DNA of 64,000 nucleotides from Myxococcus stipitatus (lineage in GTDB: Bacteria; Myxococcota; Myxococcia; Myxococcales; Myxococcaceae). Shown one piece after another: positions 19,288 through 30,533 of this stretch (its first letter is position 1; each line of letters opens with the position of its first letter). Made by a program: the position numbers and the translations under genes. Under the pieces are notes generated by a model. That model saw only the letters and a list, made by a program, of their open reading frames with translations, ran no database searches and was not told the DNA's origin. The stretch covers positions 7,190,001-7,254,000 of the forward strand of contig NZ_CP147913.1 of NCBI RefSeq assembly GCF_037414475.1. The letters run 5' to 3'.

Positions 19288-19781
19288 GGCTGGCTCCGAA
19301 GAGACGGGTCGAGTCGCTCGCGCAGCTTCGCCGCGACGGTGGGGGGACAGAAGGCCGAAACGTCCTCGCCCCGCGAGACGCGCTGCTTGAGTCCGCTGCT
19401 GCTCACCTCGGCGAGGTGGGCTTCGGCCGGGAGGAAGAGGGTGGAGATTTCGGGGGCGAGGGCGCGGTTGTTCCGCGCGAGCTCGGTCTCGAACTGCGCA
19501 TCGGTGGCGCCGCGCACGCCGCGCAGCAGGACGCTGGCGCCGATGGCTCGCGCGTAGTCGACGATGAGCCCTTCGGTCCACGCCACCGTGACGTTGGGGT
19601 GCATGGCCACGGCCTCTCGCACCAGGGCCACGCGCTCGTCGGGTGACAACAGCGTGTTCTTCGCGGGGTTGATGGCCACGACGACCACGACATGGCCGAA
19701 GAGCCTCGCTGCTTGACGGACCACGGACAGATGTCCGGCGGTGACGGGGTCGAAGCTGCCTGCGTAGACGGCGATGGTCAT
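19284..19781 (-). CDS. coaD: Phosphopantetheine adenylyltransferase
   Basis: 165 residues, standard length. The nucleotidyltransferase motif AGSFDPVTAGHL (7-18) supplies the TxGH-type ATP site. Further family blocks are INPAKNTLLSPDERVAL, LLRGVRGATDAQFE (phosphopantetheine site) and EVSSSGLKQRVSRGEDV (usually SSTxVR). It joins ATP and 4'-phosphopantetheine to dephospho-CoA, the penultimate step of CoA synthesis, and is normally essential. It is embedded in a TetR-headed operon with 4-bp overlaps on both sides, an unusual setting for a housekeeping gene. Confidence 0.95.
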   Translation of the reverse strand: MTIAVYAGSFDPVTAGHLSVVRQAARLFGHVVVVVAINPAKNTLLSPDERVALVREAVAMHPNVTVAWTEGLIVDYARAIGASVLLRGVRGATDAQFETELARNNRALAPEISTLFLPAEAHLAEVSSSGLKQRVSRGEDVSAFCPPTVAAKLRERLDPSLRSQP

Positions 19782-20989
19782 GGCGACACCTCGGGCGCGT
19801 GGAGTCGTGGCGCCTGGGATGGACGGAGGGCGAAGGGGACGTAGAGCGTTCCGGCGATGCAGAGCAGCGCGGACAGGACGAAGTGCCCGGGGTAGCCGAG
19901 TGCCTGCGCGCTGAACCCACTGACGGCCGCCGCCGCGCCCGTGGCCACCACGACGAGCGAGGCCTGCACCGTGTAGTCGGTGGCGGCGTGTTCGGCGCGG
20001 CAGGCATCCATCATCGCGGTGAAGAGCGTGGCGGTGGCCATGCCGCTGGCGATGTGCTCCACGGCGCAGACCGCCGTCATCCACGTCATCGACGAAGGGG
20101 TGCTGGCCACGAACGCGTAGAGCAACACGGCCGTGGCCTGGACGAAGCCGAAGAGGAACAAGGCCCGCCGCCGCCCCAGCTTCACCACCAGGCTTCCACC
20201 CGCGAGTGCTCCCACGAGCCCCGCGGTGAAGCCCACCACCCCCAGCATCCAGGCGATGTCCGTGAGCGACAGGCCTCTATCCACCAGGAACGTGCGCAGC
20301 ATGCCCGTGGCCAGCGCTTCCCCCGCCTTGTAGACGACGAGCAGCGTCAACCACGTCGAGGCGCCGGGACGTCGCAGCCACCACTGAAGCCCCAGGCTCG
20401 AGCGCGGAGGCGGCTCGGTGACGGGCTCGCGATAGAGCGCGATGGGCACGGTGGCGACCAGGAGCATCACCCCCAGCGCCAGGAGGGTGGGGCGCCAGCC
20501 CGCCGCGTCGAAGACGGCGAGCATGAGGCCTCCACCCAGAATCATCCCCACGCGATACGCGGCCACCTGCACGCCGTTGCCCCAACCTCGCTCGGTGGGG
20601 GAGAGCAGGGACACCGCGAGGCCGTCGGTCGCGATGTCCTGGGTCGCCGCGAGCAGGTTGACGCCCAGCACCGCGGCGAGCAGCCACTGCGTGTCCACGG
20701 TGGACTCGGGCAGCGCGAGCGACAGCAGCAGTCCCGCGCTCAGGCACTGCAACGGGAGGATGTAGCCTCGGCGCCGTCCCCATCGTGCCGAGCCGTGGCG
20801 GTCCATGTACGGAGCCCAGAGGAACTTCAACGCCCAGGGCAGCGCGAGCAGGTGCGCCAGTCCGATGGCTGGAAGCGAGAGGCCTTGATGGCGCAGCAAC
20901 GCAGGAAGCGCCTGGGTGAAGAAGCCGAACGGCAGGCCTTGGGAGAGATAGAGGCTCGACAGGAGCCCCAGCTTCACAAAGGTCCTCAT
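19778..20989 (-). CDS. MFS transporter, AmpG/RhtX-like (PAT family)
   Basis: 403 residues with about 12 hydrophobic segments. The N-terminus LLSSLYLSQGLPFGFFTQALPALLR and the following LPWALKFLWAPYMDR are typical of the peptide-acetyl-CoA (PAT)/AmpG group, which also contains siderophore importers such as RhtX/FptX. The ATQDIATDGLAV block in the fourth membrane region is also characteristic. Substrate candidates are muropeptides, siderophores or other acyl compounds; the sequence does not decide. It overlaps the tetR stop and the coaD start by four bases each, so its expression should follow the TetR regulator. Confidence 0.85.
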   Translation of the reverse strand: MRTFVKLGLLSSLYLSQGLPFGFFTQALPALLRHQGLSLPAIGLAHLLALPWALKFLWAPYMDRHGSARWGRRRGYILPLQCLSAGLLLSLALPESTVDTQWLLAAVLGVNLLAATQDIATDGLAVSLLSPTERGWGNGVQVAAYRVGMILGGGLMLAVFDAAGWRPTLLALGVMLLVATVPIALYREPVTEPPPRSSLGLQWWLRRPGASTWLTLLVVYKAGEALATGMLRTFLVDRGLSLTDIAWMLGVVGFTAGLVGALAGGSLVVKLGRRRALFLFGFVQATAVLLYAFVASTPSSMTWMTAVCAVEHIASGMATATLFTAMMDACRAEHAATDYTVQASLVVVATGAAAAVSGFSAQALGYPGHFVLSALLCIAGTLYVPFALRPSQAPRLHAPEVSP

Positions 20990-21594
20990 GCGCCCTCCTT
21001 CGCGGCCGTCGTGTCGAGCAGACCCGCGGCCATCTGCTTCACCGTGTTGGCGGCCGAACCCGAGGGGACGAGCCCCGGCGCGCTCGCGGAGAGCACGAAG
21101 TAACCCTGCACCGCGGCGAAGAGTCCCACCGACAGGGCGCGAGCCCGGCGCTTGCCCACCACCGCCGCGACCAATCCTTCGAGGTGCTCCAGGTCCGCGC
21201 GTACGACGTGCTCGTAGGCGGCGCGGACCTCCGGCTGCCGGATGGCCTCCGCGCTGATGGTGACCCAGCCGGCCACCGCGCTCGGGTCCGCGTCCGCACC
21301 CGTCGCGAGGAACGCGTCCAGGAACGCATCCACCCGCCCTCGCGCATCATCCGGGGGGAGGCGGGAGACGCGCTTCTCCACCCGCTCCCGCGCACGCGCC
21401 GCGAGCTGCTCCACCAGCACGAGCAGAATCTCCTGCTTGTCGCTGAAGTGGTAGTGCACCAGCCCGGGACTCAGGCCCGCCGCCTTCGCGATTTCGTTGA
21501 TGGAGGCCCGTTCGTAGCCCCGCTCGGACATCACTCGCAGCAGGCCCGTGACGATTTGCTGACGGCGCTCTTCGGTGTTGGACGGACGAGGCAT
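20986..21594 (-). CDS. TetR/AcrR-family transcriptional regulator
   Basis: 202 residues from ATG 21594. The N-terminal helix-turn-helix (about 12-55) has IVTGLLRVMSERGYERASINEIAKAAG and GLVHYHFSDKQEIL; the C-terminal ligand domain is BetI-like (helical, with AGWVTISAEAIRQPEV). The ATG 30 bases downstream of the longest open start is chosen because the upstream codons fall inside the operator and before the predicted transcript start. First gene of the operon with the MFS transporter, coaD and the MBL hydrolase. The overlapping palindrome at its promoter indicates autorepression released by a ligand, perhaps the transporter's substrate (inference). Confidence 0.92.
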   Translation of the reverse strand: MPRPSNTEERRQQIVTGLLRVMSERGYERASINEIAKAAGLSPGLVHYHFSDKQEILLVLVEQLAARARERVEKRVSRLPPDDARGRVDAFLDAFLATGADADPSAVAGWVTISAEAIRQPEVRAAYEHVVRADLEHLEGLVAAVVGKRRARALSVGLFAAVQGYFVLSASAPGLVPSGSAANTVKQMAAGLLDTTAAKEGA

Positions 21595-21603
21595 GGTGGC
21601 CTT

Positions 21604-21633
21604 GTTTATTGGTTGTGTGACCAACTTATAAAC
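21604..21633. promoter_or_regulatory. TetR operator (30-bp palindrome)
   Basis: The pattern is GTTTAT-NN-GTTG-N6-CAAC-NN-ATAAAC, with all ten arm positions symmetric, and it is conspicuously AT-rich in this genome. It starts 10 bp before the tetR start codon and covers the -10 box and transcript start. Confidence 0.75.
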
Positions 21634-21653
21634 AGGGCGGCACGCGGCGTCAA
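21625..21653 (-). promoter_or_regulatory. Sigma-70 promoter of the tetR operon
   Basis: On the minus strand, TTGACG (21648-21653), a 17-bp spacer and TATAAG (21625-21630). Predicted start near 21618, giving a roughly 24-base leader with AAGG before ATG 21594. It overlaps the operator. Confidence 0.65.
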
Positions 21654-21672
21654 CCTGGCCTGGGGCGAGGAG

Positions 21673-22518
21673 TCAACCCTGGGGCGCGGCGCCGGGGGGC
21701 GGGCCTGTCCGCATGTGGGTGCGTTGTCCGGAGACCAGCGCGTCGATGCCCGCGGCGACGAGGTCAGGCACCTCGAGCGAGGGCAGGTGGCTGACGGCGG
21801 GAAGCTTCATGACGTGAAACCACGGGTGTCCCGCGCTGAAGGCCACCTGCTCCTCCAGATAGTCCTGGGTATCGGGCTGGGCATACAGGTGCAGCGCGGT
21901 GGGCGCTCGGCGCAGTCGAGCGAGCGCGCGCAGCGGTGTGCCGTGGCGGGTGTAGCTGGCGGTGATTTCCCGCGCAGCGCGAGCCCACATCTCCTCGGAG
22001 ACCTCGCGCATGTCCACACGAAGGGTGCGAAGGATGTCCTCGTTCGCCACGCCGTTGGCCCAGTTCTCGAGCAGCTCATCGCGTGCGCGTCCCCAGCGCT
22101 CGGACATGAGTCCGCGCAGGATGGCGGAGTAGGCGGGAGGTGGCTCGGTGACGAGCCAGTCCAGGAACACGAGGTGGGGCACGCGGTGGACGCCCAGCTC
22201 CCGGAAGAGGTCCAAGGCCCAGAAGCCCGAGGTGGAGACGCTGACCGGCACCGCCCGCTGGGCTCCGCTGGTGTTCAGCACCGCGAGCAAATCGTCGAGC
22301 ACCGTGCCGCTGTCGAAGTCCCCTTCGCCCTGCTCCGAATCACCATGCCCTCGCAGGTCGACGCAGAGGACGCGGTGGTGCCTGGCGCAGCGGGGGACCA
22401 GGGCGCGGAAGATGTCGCGCCGGGAGCACCAGCCAGGGATGAGGAGCAGCGAGGTCTCGCCCTGACCCACATCGTCGTAGCGGATGCGGGCACCGCCGCT
22501 CGCGTGCACCTCGGGCAT
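21673..22518 (-). CDS. Alpha/beta-hydrolase-fold protein, Hod/Qdo/AqdC-like (possible cofactor-free quinolone dioxygenase)
   Basis: 281 residues; ATG 22518 follows GGGAGGAAG. General fold features: oxyanion loop IPGWCS (28-32), RGHGDSE (56-62), nucleophile elbow SVSTSG with Ser95, and His244 in PAVSHLPSLEVPD. Several blocks resemble the 2,4-dioxygenases Hod and Qdo (recalled, not computed): Asp120 in FLDWLV followed by a Pro-rich turn, ERW (140-142), YTRHGTP, and AQPDTQDY then GHPWF before the catalytic His. Those enzymes cleave 3-hydroxy-4-quinolones, including PQS, with O2 and no cofactor, using a His/Asp dyad that here would be H244/D120. An ordinary esterase is the alternative. It sits between apt and the tetR operon with its own gaps (108 and 78 bp). 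Confidence 0.6.
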   Translation of the reverse strand: MPEVHASGGARIRYDDVGQGETSLLLIPGWCSRRDIFRALVPRCARHHRVLCVDLRGHGDSEQGEGDFDSGTVLDDLLAVLNTSGAQRAVPVSVSTSGFWALDLFRELGVHRVPHLVFLDWLVTEPPPAYSAILRGLMSERWGRARDELLENWANGVANEDILRTLRVDMREVSEEMWARAAREITASYTRHGTPLRALARLRRAPTALHLYAQPDTQDYLEEQVAFSAGHPWFHVMKLPAVSHLPSLEVPDLVAAGIDALVSGQRTHMRTGPPPGAAPQG

Positions 22519-22626
22519 GTCTTCCTCCCCTGTCGAGACAAGACGCTCTTCTCGTCAGGTGACCATGCGCCAGGGGCACGACAGCAGACGAGCGAAGGAG
22601 GGGAGGTGGCCCGGGTTGGCGGGACG

Positions 22627-23181
22627 TCAGAACGACAGCAGGGTGGTCACCTTGTCGCGGCCCAGGCGCTGAGGGCCCTCGAGGAAGTCGAGGCTGATGA
22701 GGAAGCTGAAGCCGACGAGCTCACCGCCCAGCCGCCTCACCAGCTTCGCGGTGGCCTCCGCCGTGCCTCCGGTGGCGAGCACGTCGTCCACCACGAGGAC
22801 TCGCTCACCCTGGAGGATGGCGTCCTCGTGCATCTCCACCCCGTCCGCGCCGTACTCCAGCGAGTAGCGCTCCACGACGGAGCGGTGGGGCAGCTTGCCG
22901 GGCTTGCGCGCGGGGACGAAGCCCGCGTCGAGCGCGAGCGCGATGGGCGCGCCCAACAGGAAGCCGCGCGCCTCCACGCCGACGACCTTGGTGATGTGCT
23001 GTCCCCGGAAGGGCGCGGACATGGCGTTGATGACCCGGCCGAACAGGCGCGGGTCCGCGAGCACGGGGGTGATGTCCTTGAAGACGATGCCGGGCTTGGG
23101 GAAGTCCGGCACGTCGCGCAAGCGGGCCTGGAGGTCCGCGACGAGTGTGGTGTCGGGGCGGCTGGCGACAGGCAGGGTCAT
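22627..23181 (-). CDS. apt: Adenine phosphoribosyltransferase
   Basis: 184 residues, usual length. The N-terminal block DVPDFPKPGIVFKDITPVL is typical of Apt, followed by VVGVEARGFLLGAPIAL and the PRPP-binding loop VLVVDDVLATGGTAEA. It salvages adenine to AMP using PRPP in the cytosol. Its ATG overlaps the stop of the hydroxyacid dehydrogenase by four bases, so the two are one transcription unit. Confidence 0.96.
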   Translation of the reverse strand: MTLPVASRPDTTLVADLQARLRDVPDFPKPGIVFKDITPVLADPRLFGRVINAMSAPFRGQHITKVVGVEARGFLLGAPIALALDAGFVPARKPGKLPHRSVVERYSLEYGADGVEMHEDAILQGERVLVVDDVLATGGTAEATAKLVRRLGGELVGFSFLISLDFLEGPQRLGRDKVTTLLSF

Positions 23182-24164
23182 GTGAAGACCTCGGGGTTGA
23201 CGCAGTGAGGAGGCCGCCTTCCCTCGAGCGCGGCCAGGAGGTTGTCCACCGCCATGGAGGCCATGCGGCCCCGGGTGGCGTGGGAGGCGCTGGCGATGTG
23301 GGGCGCCAGCAGGACGTTGGGCAGCGTCATCAACGGGCTGTCGGGCGGAAGGGGCTCGGGGTCCGTCACGTCCAGGGCGGCGCCGCCCAGCCGGCCGTCT
23401 CTCAGGGCTTCGACGAGCGCGTCCGGGTCCACGACGCCTCCGCGCGCGGTGTTGACGAGCAGCGCCCCGGGTTTCATCGCCGCCAGCTCCTCGCGGCCCA
23501 CCCAGTGCCGGGTGGCGGGTGTCAGGGGCACGTGCAGGGTGACGATGTCCGCTTCGGCGAGCAGCGTGGCCTTGTCCACCCGGGTGGCGCCCGTCTCGGC
23601 CTCCAGCGCGGGCCGGGCCTCGCGTCCTACATAGAGGATTCGCATCCCGAAGCCGCGGGCCCGCCGGGCCACCGCCGAGCCGATGGCCCCCGGGCCGACG
23701 ATTCCCAGCGTGGCCCCGTACACGTCCGTTCCGAGCAGGAGGGTGGGGCTCCAGGTCCGCCAGTGGCCGGCCCGGACGAACGCGTCCGCCTCCGCGACCC
23801 GCCGGGCCAGTCCCAGAATCAGCGCGAATGCGAAATCCGCGGACGTCTCCGTGAGGGTGCCTGGGGTATTTCCTACCGCGACGCGCCGCTCCGTACAGGC
23901 CCGGACATCAATGTTGTCGTAGCCAACAGCCACGTTGCTGACCGCCCGCAGGCCCGGAGCCGAGGCGAGCAGGCGGGCATCCACACGGTCCGTCAACAAG
24001 GTGACGAGCCCGTCGGAGCGGGCGGCCTCGGAGAGGAGGGCCTCGGGAGGGGGCGGTGTCTCAGCCTCCCAGACGGACAGGTCCACGTGCTTGCTCAGCC
24101 GCCCGAGGGCCTCTCCAGGAAGCTGGCGGGTGACGAAGACGCGGGGGCGGAGGGTCCGGGGCAT
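23178..24164 (-). CDS. D-2-hydroxyacid dehydrogenase (glyoxylate/hydroxypyruvate reductase-like)
   Basis: 328 residues from ATG 24164; ATG 24185 is also possible, and neither has a strong ribosome-binding site. The substrate domain has VSNVAVGYDNIDV. The Rossmann motif is GIVGPGAIGSAVARRARGFG. The catalytic Arg lies in NTARGGVVD, the Glu in DVTDPEPLPP and the His in APHIASAS. The overall layout (MPRTLRPRVFVTRQLP at the start) is that of D-glycerate dehydrogenase/glyoxylate reductase, acting with NAD(P)H on glyoxylate or hydroxypyruvate. It is co-transcribed with apt; no obvious pathway link. Confidence 0.88.
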   Translation of the reverse strand: MPRTLRPRVFVTRQLPGEALGRLSKHVDLSVWEAETPPPPEALLSEAARSDGLVTLLTDRVDARLLASAPGLRAVSNVAVGYDNIDVRACTERRVAVGNTPGTLTETSADFAFALILGLARRVAEADAFVRAGHWRTWSPTLLLGTDVYGATLGIVGPGAIGSAVARRARGFGMRILYVGREARPALEAETGATRVDKATLLAEADIVTLHVPLTPATRHWVGREELAAMKPGALLVNTARGGVVDPDALVEALRDGRLGGAALDVTDPEPLPPDSPLMTLPNVLLAPHIASASHATRGRMASMAVDNLLAALEGRRPPHCVNPEVFT

Positions 24165-24303
24165 GGCGAGCGTTGATGGTCTCATAGCCTGATGCCGGTG
24201 GCTGCTTCCGCTGGCGGACTCAACCACATTTCCCGCGAGCGGGAGCCTCCTTGCTGTGCTAGTGGCAGGGGTTCCCCGGCGCTAGGAGCCAGGGGCCCTG
24301 CCT

Positions 24304-27579
<3,276 letters not shown>

Positions 27580-27591
27580 GTCGCAAAGGTC

Positions 27592-27612
27592 GGGGCTTTG
27601 ACGAAAAGCCCC
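27592..27612 (+). terminator. Terminator hairpin after SNF2 gene
   Basis: GGGGCTTT-GACGA-AAAGCCCC, a perfect 8-bp stem 13 bp after the stop codon. No T-run follows the stem, although its arms contain T/A runs. Confidence 0.6.
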
Positions 27613-27721
27613 ACCTCCCCGCCCACCATCCGTGCGGCTGACCGGAACGCCTGTGCAGTGTCAGGGGGACCTGTTAGGGTGTTCAGTGCCAGGGCCGTCG
27701 TACGGACATTGGAGGGCGCGC

Positions 27722-29461
27722 GTGCTGCTGGGTCTGCGGATTGCGAACGTGGCGGTGATAGAGGAGGTGGAGGTGGCGTTCGGAGCCGGCCTCACCGTCC
27801 TCACGGGAGAGACGGGGGCGGGTAAGTCCATCCTCGTCGACTCATTGAACTTGCTCCTCGGTGGGCGAGCGGACGCGGACGTCATCCGCGCCGGGTGCGA
27901 GGAGGCGTCCGTGGAGGGCGTCTTCGCGCGCACCCCGGTGCTGGGCGCGCGCCTGGAGGAACTGGGGCTGCCGGACCTGGGGGACGAGGTGCTCGTCCGC
28001 CGGGTGCTGGGGCGCACCGGACGGGGCAAGACCTACGTCAACGGCGCCCTGGTGACGGTGGGCGTGCTGGGGAAGTTGACCCGGGGGGCGGTGGACCTCG
28101 CGGGACAGCACGAGCACGTGAGCCTCTTCGACCCGGCCCTGCACCGCGTCCTGTTGGACCGGTACGGGGAGATGGAGACGCCGCTGGCGGCCTACTTCGG
28201 GGAGTACTCCTCGCTGCGGGAGGTGGACGCGCGCATGGAGGCCCTGGGCGGGGACGAGTCGAAGGTGCGCGAGCGCGCGGAGTTCCTGCGCTTCCAGCTT
28301 GACGAAATCGCGCGCCTGGACCCGGAGCCGGGGGAGGACGCTCGGCTGGACGCGGAGCGCAAGCGCCTGTCCAGCGCGGAGAAGCTCAAGCGCCATGGCG
28401 CGGAGGCGGAGCTGCTGGTGGCGGGGGATGAGTCCTCCGCGCTGGAGACGGTGGGGCGCGCGCTGGGGCTGGTGCACGAGGCCGTCAAATGGGACGCGAC
28501 GCTTGCGCCCGTGGCCCAGTCGCTGAGCACGGCCCTGTCCGAACTGGAGGAGGCGCAGCGGCGGCTCAACCGGTACGTGGAGGGGCTGGAGTCGGACCCG
28601 ACGCGGCTGGCGGACGTGGATGAGCGGCTGGATGGACTCAAGCGGCTGTGCCGCAAGCACGGCGCCACGCTGGAGGGCGTGCTGAAGAAGCGCGGTGAAA
28701 TCGAGACCGAGCTGGGCACGCTGGAGAACCGGCAGGAGGTGCTGGAGGAGCTGGCGTTGGAGCGGCGGCGGGTGGAGGAGCGGGCGCGCAAGGCGGCCCT
28801 GGCGTTGTCCAAGGCCCGCTCCGCGAGCGCGGTGGAGTTCTCCGCCCAGGTTCGCGAGGGCCTGGCCCACCTGGCCATGGGCAAGGCGGCCTTCGAGGTG
28901 CGGGTGACGCCCGGGGAGACGCTGCGTCCGGACGGCCTGGACGACGTGGAGTTCTTCTTCAGCGCGAACCCGGGAGAACCTGCCCGGCCCCTGGCGAAGG
29001 TGGCCTCGGGCGGTGAGGCGAGCCGGCTGCTTCTGGCCTTGAAGCGGGCCCTGGCCGGCAGCGACGCGTGTGGCAGCTACGTACTGGACGAGGCCGACGC
29101 GGGCGTCAGCGGCGCCATCGCGGACGTGGTGGGACGGATGATTAAAGAGGTGAGCGGCCACCGGCAGGTGCTCTGCATCACCCACCTTCCCCAGGTCGCC
29201 GCCTACGCGGACGCGCATCTGCTCATCCGCAAGGCGGTGAAGGGGGAGCGAACCGTTTCCCAGGTGACGGTCCTGGCGGCGGGGCTGGAGAGGACGCGGG
29301 AGCTGGCCCGGATGATGTCGGGCGTGCAGGTCAGCCGGGAGGCACTGGGGGCGGCGGAGGCCCTGGTTCGCTCGGCGAACCGTCCCGTGGGGACTCCCAG
29401 GGCCCGGAGGGAATCCGGACCCGAGGGCCCCCCCCGGGGACGCCTCCGGCGGACGGCTTGA
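27722..29461 (+). CDS. recN: DNA repair protein RecN
   Basis: 579 residues. SMC-like architecture: N-terminal LRIANVAVIEEVEVAFGAG and Walker A GETGAGKSILVDSLNLLLGG, the DLAGQHEHVSLFDPALH block, a coiled-coil middle (about 150-370), then the signature VASGGEASRLLLALK, Walker B with DEADAGVSG and the CITHLPQVAAYAD switch. RecN recognises double-strand breaks and helps RecA-dependent repair. GTG 27722 is chosen because GGAGG lies five bases upstream and the next residues are exactly the family start. The C-terminal tail after about residue 555 is a low-complexity Arg/Pro/Gly extension. No SOS-type operator was recognised. Confidence 0.95.
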   Translation: MLLGLRIANVAVIEEVEVAFGAGLTVLTGETGAGKSILVDSLNLLLGGRADADVIRAGCEEASVEGVFARTPVLGARLEELGLPDLGDEVLVRRVLGRTGRGKTYVNGALVTVGVLGKLTRGAVDLAGQHEHVSLFDPALHRVLLDRYGEMETPLAAYFGEYSSLREVDARMEALGGDESKVRERAEFLRFQLDEIARLDPEPGEDARLDAERKRLSSAEKLKRHGAEAELLVAGDESSALETVGRALGLVHEAVKWDATLAPVAQSLSTALSELEEAQRRLNRYVEGLESDPTRLADVDERLDGLKRLCRKHGATLEGVLKKRGEIETELGTLENRQEVLEELALERRRVEERARKAALALSKARSASAVEFSAQVREGLAHLAMGKAAFEVRVTPGETLRPDGLDDVEFFFSANPGEPARPLAKVASGGEASRLLLALKRALAGSDACGSYVLDEADAGVSGAIADVVGRMIKEVSGHRQVLCITHLPQVAAYADAHLLIRKAVKGERTVSQVTVLAAGLERTRELARMMSGVQVSREALGAAEALVRSANRPVGTPRARRESGPEGPPRGRLRRTA

Positions 29462-29485
29462 CGCGCTGCAAGGTCATCCGTGTCC

Positions 29486-29514
29486 TTGCCCCATCCCTGG
29501 GTCTCACATAGCAT
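29486..29514 (+). promoter_or_regulatory. Candidate sigma-70 promoter of the PP2C gene
   Basis: TTGCCC (29486-29491), a 17-bp spacer and TAGCAT (29509-29514). The predicted transcript start is at about 29521, directly at the GTG codon 29522, so the message may be leaderless; ATG 29558 would have a 36-base leader but no ribosome-binding site. Confidence 0.35.
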
Positions 29515-29521
29515 CCTTGGT

Positions 29522-30319
29522 GTGTCCAACACCGCAGGGCAGACCGCGGCCTCCCGAATGAAAGTCGTCTCCGCTGGCCTGACGGACGTCGGGCGGAAGC
29601 GCAATCACAACGAGGACAGCTTCCTCATCGACGATGAGCTCCAGCTCTACGTCGTGGCGGATGGCATGGGCGGCCATGCGGGTGGCGGTACTGCCTCGCG
29701 CATCGCCGTGGAGACCATCGACAAGGAGCTCCGGCGCGCTCGCGAGAGCAAGGACAATCCGTTCCTGTCCGTGCCCAACCTCCAGGATTCACCCATCCCG
29801 GAGGCGCTGCGCACGGCCGTGGAGAAGGCGTGTCTGGCCATCTACACGGCGGCGCAGGAAGACCCGCGCCTGTCGGGCATGGGCACGACGGTCATCTCCC
29901 TGGTGGTGCGCGACGAGCACACGTTCTTCGCGCACGTGGGAGACAGCCGCGCGTACCTCATCCGCGGCGACCTCATCCAACAGATTTCCGAGGACCACTC
30001 GCTGGTCAACGAGCAAATCAAGGCGGGGATGATTACGCCGGAGGAGGCCAAGCATTCCCGCTACAAGAACATCATCACCCGTTCGGTGGGCTTCGAAGAG
30101 GAAGTCCAGGTGGACGTGATGGGGCTCGTCTCGGAGCCCGGTGATGTGTTCCTGCTGTGCTCTGACGGCCTGGCCAACATGCTCGAGGACCGCGAAATCC
30201 ACGAGGTGGTGGCCAAGGCGAAGAGCTTCGAGGATGTGCCCAAGCGTCTCATTGACTTCGCCAACGAGCGTGGGGGTGACGACAACATCACCGTCATCGT
30301 CGTGCGCGTCGCGGCCTGA
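29522..30319 (+). CDS. PP2C-family serine/threonine phosphatase
   Basis: 265 residues from GTG 29522 (253 from ATG 29558). The metal-binding motifs are complete: RNHNEDSFL, the ADGMGGHAGGGTAS loop, GMGTTVISLVV, HVGDSRAYLIR with DHSLVNEQ, and LCSDGLANML plus GGDDNITVIVV. It dephosphorylates Ser/Thr residues and so opposes the many eukaryotic-type kinases of myxobacteria. Its size and motif set match Myxococcus Pph1, but I cannot confirm orthology. It is cytosolic with no extra domain. The gene lies between recN and the M23 peptidase with its own candidate promoter. Confidence 0.92.
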   Translation: MSNTAGQTAASRMKVVSAGLTDVGRKRNHNEDSFLIDDELQLYVVADGMGGHAGGGTASRIAVETIDKELRRARESKDNPFLSVPNLQDSPIPEALRTAVEKACLAIYTAAQEDPRLSGMGTTVISLVVRDEHTFFAHVGDSRAYLIRGDLIQQISEDHSLVNEQIKAGMITPEEAKHSRYKNIITRSVGFEEEVQVDVMGLVSEPGDVFLLCSDGLANMLEDREIHEVVAKAKSFEDVPKRLIDFANERGGDDNITVIVVRVAA

Positions 30320-30376
30320 GACACGCGGCCCGTCGTCGGGAAACACCTCGCTCAGTCACTGTTGACCTTGACACTC

Positions 30377-30412
30377 TTGGAAACGGAATGGTAGCTGCCC
30401 AAACGTTTCCAA
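30377..30412. promoter_or_regulatory. Inverted repeat with tandem -35-like boxes upstream of the M23 gene
   Basis: TTGGAAAC-N20-GTTTCCAA, perfect 8-bp arms. Immediately before it stand TTGACC and TTGACA in tandem (30362-30373). A good -10 is not evident (TAGCTG at 30392, 18 bp after TTGACA). Probably the regulatory region of the peptidase gene 120 bp downstream; a 20-base-loop hairpin is also possible. Confidence 0.4.
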
Positions 30413-30533
30413 CCCTGGCAGACGCAGCCAGCGGACGGAGCGGGAGGGGTGTGGCGGTGGGGGGAGGTGTTGGGCGAGCAGGAGTGACTTAGCTTCTGGC
30501 GCCGGATGTCCCACGCAAGCAGGGAGCTGTCCC

